A DNA stretch of 64,000 nt from CAXXOK01 sp001604115 (GTDB lineage Bacteria > Bacillota > Clostridia > Christensenellales > Aristaeellaceae), in NCBI GenBank assembly GCA_034928535.1, contig JAYFOV010000045.1:8330-72329 (forward strand), in the 5' to 3' direction. The notes below the pieces were generated by a model that saw only the letters and a list, made by a program, of their open reading frames with translations, did no database searches and was not told where the DNA came from. The position numbers and the translations under genes were made by a program. Positions 61,276 through 64,000 of this stretch are shown here, one piece after another; positions within the stretch are counted from its first letter, which is position 1, and each line of letters starts with the position of its first letter.

Positions 61276-62022
61276 TTGCAGCAACAACCCTATTGCCATG
61301 CCGATGAGCGGCTTGACGATTTGCAGAATCATGGACTACACATCTTACAAAAACCTGCCGCTTTCCGTTTCGGCATGGATGCGGTGTTGTTGGCACATTT
61401 TGCGACGCCCCGACCGAATCAATGGATTGCGGATATGGGCACCGGCACGGGTATTCTGCCCCTGTTGATGAGTCAGGCTGAAATGACTGCCCATTTTCAT
61501 GCATTTGAATGGCAACCGGACATGGCGGATATGGCTCGGCGCAGCATAGCGCTGAACGGACTGACTGACCGGATTACCGTGCATGCTGCCGATTTGCGGA
61601 ATGCGGCAGCCATCATCGGGCATGAATGTATGGACGGTGTAGTGTGTAACCCGCCTTACGGCAAGCTGGGCGGGGCATTGACCAGCCAAACCGTTACCCA
61701 ATCCTTGGCAAGGCATGAACAGGATTGCACCTTGGCAGATATCGTGGCTGCGTGTGCAGCTGTACTTCGCAACCACGGGCGCCTCTGGATGGTATTTCCG
61801 GCACCGCGCGCATTGGAGCTGATGGATGTACTGCGTGCCAGGCGCCTGGAACCAAAGCGGCTGCGTATGGTGTGCGCCAAGGCCAGCAAGCCCCCTTACT
61901 TATTGCTTGTGGAAGCGATGAAGAACGCCCGCCCTATGCTTGCGTGGATGCCGCCGTTGGTCGTGTACCATGAGGATGGCAGCGAGACCCAAGAATTGCA
62001 AGCTATTTATGGTAAGGGATGA
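61276..62022 (+). CDS. TrmN6-type tRNA/DNA adenine N6-methyltransferase
   Basis: A 248-residue class I methyltransferase. ERLDDLQNHGLHILQK at the N-terminus and FRFGMDAVLLAHF are typical of the TrmN6/YfiC family. IADMGTGTGILPLLM binds SAM, and GVVCNPPYGKLG is the NPPY motif of N6-adenine methylation. The likely target is A37 of tRNA-Val, by analogy with E. coli TrmN6. I chose the TTG at 61276, 9 bases after GAAGGA; the ATG at 61267 abuts that site. Confidence 0.88.
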   Translation: MQQQPYCHADERLDDLQNHGLHILQKPAAFRFGMDAVLLAHFATPRPNQWIADMGTGTGILPLLMSQAEMTAHFHAFEWQPDMADMARRSIALNGLTDRITVHAADLRNAAAIIGHECMDGVVCNPPYGKLGGALTSQTVTQSLARHEQDCTLADIVAACAAVLRNHGRLWMVFPAPRALELMDVLRARRLEPKRLRMVCAKASKPPYLLLVEAMKNARPMLAWMPPLVVYHEDGSETQELQAIYGKG

Positions 62023-62065
62023 TTTATTCCTAAGCTTTGCATAGGTTATAGTATCAGTGGAGAAC

Positions 62066-62109
62066 CCAAAGGGGATGGATGCCGTTTCCGGCATTGTCAT
62101 CCCCTTTGG
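62066..62109. repeat. Long inverted repeat overlapping the dCMP deaminase promoter
   Basis: 12-base perfect arms (62066-62077 and 62098-62109) plus an inner 6-bp stem (62079-62084 with 62089-62094). The 3' half covers the -35 box. It could end the methyltransferase transcript, act as an operator, or both; no T-tract follows. Confidence 0.6.
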
Positions 62110-62122
62110 ATTACTGTATAAT
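62094..62122 (+). promoter_or_regulatory. Promoter of the dCMP deaminase gene
   Basis: TTGTCA (62094-62099), 17-base spacer, TATAAT (62117-62122). The leader is short, ending in AAAGGGGGCGG. Confidence 0.8.
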
Positions 62123-62144
62123 GCTCCACAAAAGGGGGCGGTAT

Positions 62145-62612
62145 GTGGTGGATAAATGGGATCAACGTTTCATGAAGATGGCCTGGCTCATATCGGATTG
62201 GTCCAGCTGTTTTCGCAGTGGGCGATCCATCGGCGCGGTCATCGTGAAGGATAAGCGCATCATGACCACCGGCTACAATGGTGCGCCTGCGGGTGTGACC
62301 ACGTGCCGCGAGCGGGGGCAATGCCTGCGGGATAAGCTCCAAATCGCTTCTGGTACCAGGGCGGAGCTGTGCTATGCCATCCATGCCGAGCAAAACGCCA
62401 TCATTCAGGCGGCAAAACTGGGCATTTCCATTGATGGCGCTACCATATACTGCACACATCAACCCTGCTCAGTATGCGCAAAGATGATCGTCAACGTCGG
62501 CATCAAGCGCGTGATTTATGAACGCCCGTATCCCGACCCATTTTCGCTGGAGTTCTTCAATGAAGCAGGCGTTGTGCTGGAACAGTTTGAAACAGAGACG
62601 CTTAAGGACTAA
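62145..62612 (+). CDS. dCMP deaminase family protein
   Basis: A 155-residue zinc deaminase. The zinc motif is CYAIHAEQNAIIQAA (HAE) with PCSVCAKMI (PCxxC). The dCMP-type extra segment CRERGQCLRDKLQIASGTRAEL has additional cysteines. It turns dCMP into dUMP for thymidylate synthesis; ComE-type deaminases are close relatives. I chose the GTG at 62145 after AAAGGGGG; the ATG at 62121 lies within the -10 box and cannot be the start from this promoter. Confidence 0.92.
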   Translation: MVDKWDQRFMKMAWLISDWSSCFRSGRSIGAVIVKDKRIMTTGYNGAPAGVTTCRERGQCLRDKLQIASGTRAELCYAIHAEQNAIIQAAKLGISIDGATIYCTHQPCSVCAKMIVNVGIKRVIYERPYPDPFSLEFFNEAGVVLEQFETETLKD

Positions 62613-62729
62613 AAACTGCTTATCCGGCGTACCATACTTTAGGCTGCACGAATTTGCTTCGTTGCGGGATTATTGCGCCCGGAGTGACTCAAATTGGAAT
62701 CACAACCTCATGGATCGCCTGCATAGCGC

Positions 62730-63482
62730 TTATCGCTTTGGAGGGCAAGGCGCTTCCCCGATGGCATAACCGCGCAGGCGATTGACCGTCCGCTCCAACG
62801 CATTTTTGCTGTTACCCCAAGGCTGGTCTTGGTTGCGATAGTCAAATTTACGCGTGAACCACTCCAGATCCTGGCTGTCTAGGGTCAGCGCATCCACCAA
62901 ATGAGCCAGGCCTTCTGCGGCAAACGCCTCCTGATCTTTGGCGGAGAGCTGTTGCTGCGCGGTGGTCAGGAGCTGCCGCAGATGGGGCAGACATACCCCT
63001 TTGGACGAAGCCCAGGCATCTCGGAAAGCCGCATCATTCTTCCACAGGTGCAAAAAAGTATAACGGTAGCGTGCCATGTGTTGCGCTATGCGTTCGCAAA
63101 TCACACATTCCATATCCATCGTCTGCAGCGCTCCGATGAGGGATGCCTGACCTTCACGCTTGGCAAACCAGGCACGTCGTCTGCCGTTGTTGTTTCGCAA
63201 CGTTTTTTGCAGTTGCGTGACGCGGCTCAGCTGTTCCTTGCCGTGGGAATCCATCAGCAAGGCGTGTCCCAAGCGGTTTTGCATGCCAAAGAGCATTTGA
63301 TGGTGCACCACGCAAATGCCTTTTTGGTTCACTTTGATGCGCTCCGAAGGCTCCATGACGCTGGCGCCAAACGTGCGCTCTGCTTCTTCCAGCTCCGTTT
63401 TGTGCTGCAGTCCGCACAAGGGACATTCCCGCTTCCACTCCATGGCTTCCCATACGGGAATGGTATCCAAATGGTATTGCAT
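62730..63482 (-). CDS. DUF6062 family protein, CxxC/CH-rich
   Basis: A 250-residue protein with paired cysteine/histidine segments: WKRECPLCGLQ near the start, GICVVHHQMLFGMQNRLGHAL, then MECVICERIAQHMARYRYTFLHLWK and GVCLPHLRQLL. This pattern of two repeated CxxC plus CxxH units is what I associate with DUF6062, found mostly in Clostridia; zinc binding is likely. The ATG at 63482 follows GGAGG; the open frame goes on upstream without a ribosome site. No function is known. It is a single gene on the minus strand. Confidence 0.75.
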   Translation of the reverse strand: MQYHLDTIPVWEAMEWKRECPLCGLQHKTELEEAERTFGASVMEPSERIKVNQKGICVVHHQMLFGMQNRLGHALLMDSHGKEQLSRVTQLQKTLRNNNGRRRAWFAKREGQASLIGALQTMDMECVICERIAQHMARYRYTFLHLWKNDAAFRDAWASSKGVCLPHLRQLLTTAQQQLSAKDQEAFAAEGLAHLVDALTLDSQDLEWFTRKFDYRNQDQPWGNSKNALERTVNRLRGYAIGEAPCPPKR

Positions 63483-63685
63483 AGTTCGCCTCCAAAAGGC
63501 TATAATAGACAAAACCATCGTATCAGAATATGCCCCAAGCGGCAAGGCCAATCTGCCCGGCTTTCGGTATTTGGTTTTTGTGGGGTTCCGCTTGGACGTT
63601 CCTGGGGTCAAAACCTCAGCTGCGTGGTTTGCCGGACGTTTTTCTCTGGTTCAGGTATACCATATACCGTTTGGAGGGGATCAAA

Positions 63686-64000
63686 TTGACCATTTCAGAA
63701 ATCGTACGGCTACTTGACGCACGGGTGCTGTGTGGGGAAGATGCTCTGGATCAGGAGGTCACGACTGCTTGCGGCTCGGATCTCATGAGCGATGTGCTTG
63801 CTTTTGTCAAGGAAAAAACGGTGCTCATTACTGGGCTGACCAATGTGCACGTGATCCGCACGGCAGAAATGCTTGATATGCATTGTGTAGTATTTGCGCG
63901 CGGCAAAGTGCCGGGAGAAGATGTTTTGGAAGAGGCACGGGAGTTGGGTATCGTTGTGCTGACCACCCGGCACACAACCTACACGACCTGCGGAAAACTC
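63686..64000 (+). CDS. DRTGG-domain protein, 5' part
   Basis: 105 codons are present before the right edge; the family is about 110-120 residues, so nearly all is seen. ISEIVRLLDARVLCGEDALDQEVTTACGSDLMSDVLAF and TVLITGLTNVHVIRTAEMLDMHCVVFARGKVP match DRTGG-domain proteins, although the letters DRTGG themselves are not conserved here. In Clostridia such proteins begin operons with an RsbW-like kinase, a PHP protein and NADH-dependent [FeFe] hydrogenase subunits. The TTG at 63686 follows GGAGGGG by about 7 bases. Confidence 0.8.
   Translation, partial: MTISEIVRLLDARVLCGEDALDQEVTTACGSDLMSDVLAFVKEKTVLITGLTNVHVIRTAEMLDMHCVVFARGKVPGEDVLEEARELGIVVLTTRHTTYTTCGKL

Overview
The window comes from a bacterial chromosome of the Firmicutes/Clostridia type with a fairly high GC content, judged by eye at somewhat above 50 percent. 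The main evidence is gene content and order: a YqhY(Asp23)-AmaP-DUF2273-NusB-FolD-XseA-XseB-IspA block, a Dxs-TlyA-NadK-ArgR-RecN block, a CggR-controlled glycolytic operon, a NifS-ThiI pair, a SpoIIIE-type translocase, an Rnf complex and a DRTGG-domain protein. Shine-Dalgarno sites are strong (AGGAGG-like) and TTG or GTG starts are common. Of the 58 genes called, 51 are on the + strand. No rRNA, tRNA, CRISPR array, insertion sequence or prophage was recognised.

Layout. 1-2740 (- strand): 5' part of the PcrA/UvrD helicase, a YerC-type TrpR-like regulator, and ribosomal protein L19 with a structured leader. 2819-7074: a DUF3298 exported protein and SpoIIIE/FtsK. 7184-10316: hisS-aspS. 10359-20512: a long run from asp23 to thiI ending in a strong terminator, covering envelope stress proteins, NusB, a TsaD-like paralogue, folate metabolism, exonuclease VII, prenyl diphosphate synthase and sulfur transfer. 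20730-25642: cggR-pgk-tpiA-gpmI behind a promoter with a tandem CggR-like operator; gapA is absent. 25803-30786: response regulator, histidine kinase and two GerMN lipoproteins. 30795-32923 (- strand): GH3 glycosidase and an acetyltransferase. 33180-36426: possible small RNA, CxxC-rich protein, metallophosphoesterase, FtsB/DivIC-like protein and Ppx/GppA. 36540-40310: EF-G-like GTPase, 1-phosphofructokinase-like kinase and an acetyltransferase. 40350-44510: a DUF1801 gene (- strand), then alpha/beta hydrolase, membrane-anchored Mur ligase and a divergent Ddl. 44522-50364: dxs-tlyA-nadK-argR-recN. 50646-56767: rnfCDEAB (no rnfG), proC and rnhA. 57191-61198: a very large SpoIID protein with ten SH3b-like repeats. 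61276-64000: TrmN6-type methyltransferase, dCMP deaminase, DUF6062 (- strand) and the start of a DRTGG-domain gene.

How the genes work together. Most are housekeeping: aminoacylation, glycolysis, MEP-pathway isoprenoids (Dxs, IspA), one-carbon metabolism, repair (RecN, XseAB, PcrA) and an ion-translocating ferredoxin:NAD oxidoreductase. The points most worth a second look are: an Rnf operon without its RnfG subunit; a hydrolase / membrane Mur ligase / divergent Ddl cassette that could make and attach a peptide to a membrane-bound acceptor; a two-component system coupled to GerMN lipoproteins in the arrangement of actinobacterial MtrAB-LpqB; and several operator-like palindromes at promoters. 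Boundaries and functions are inferred from sequence reading only; no database search was run.
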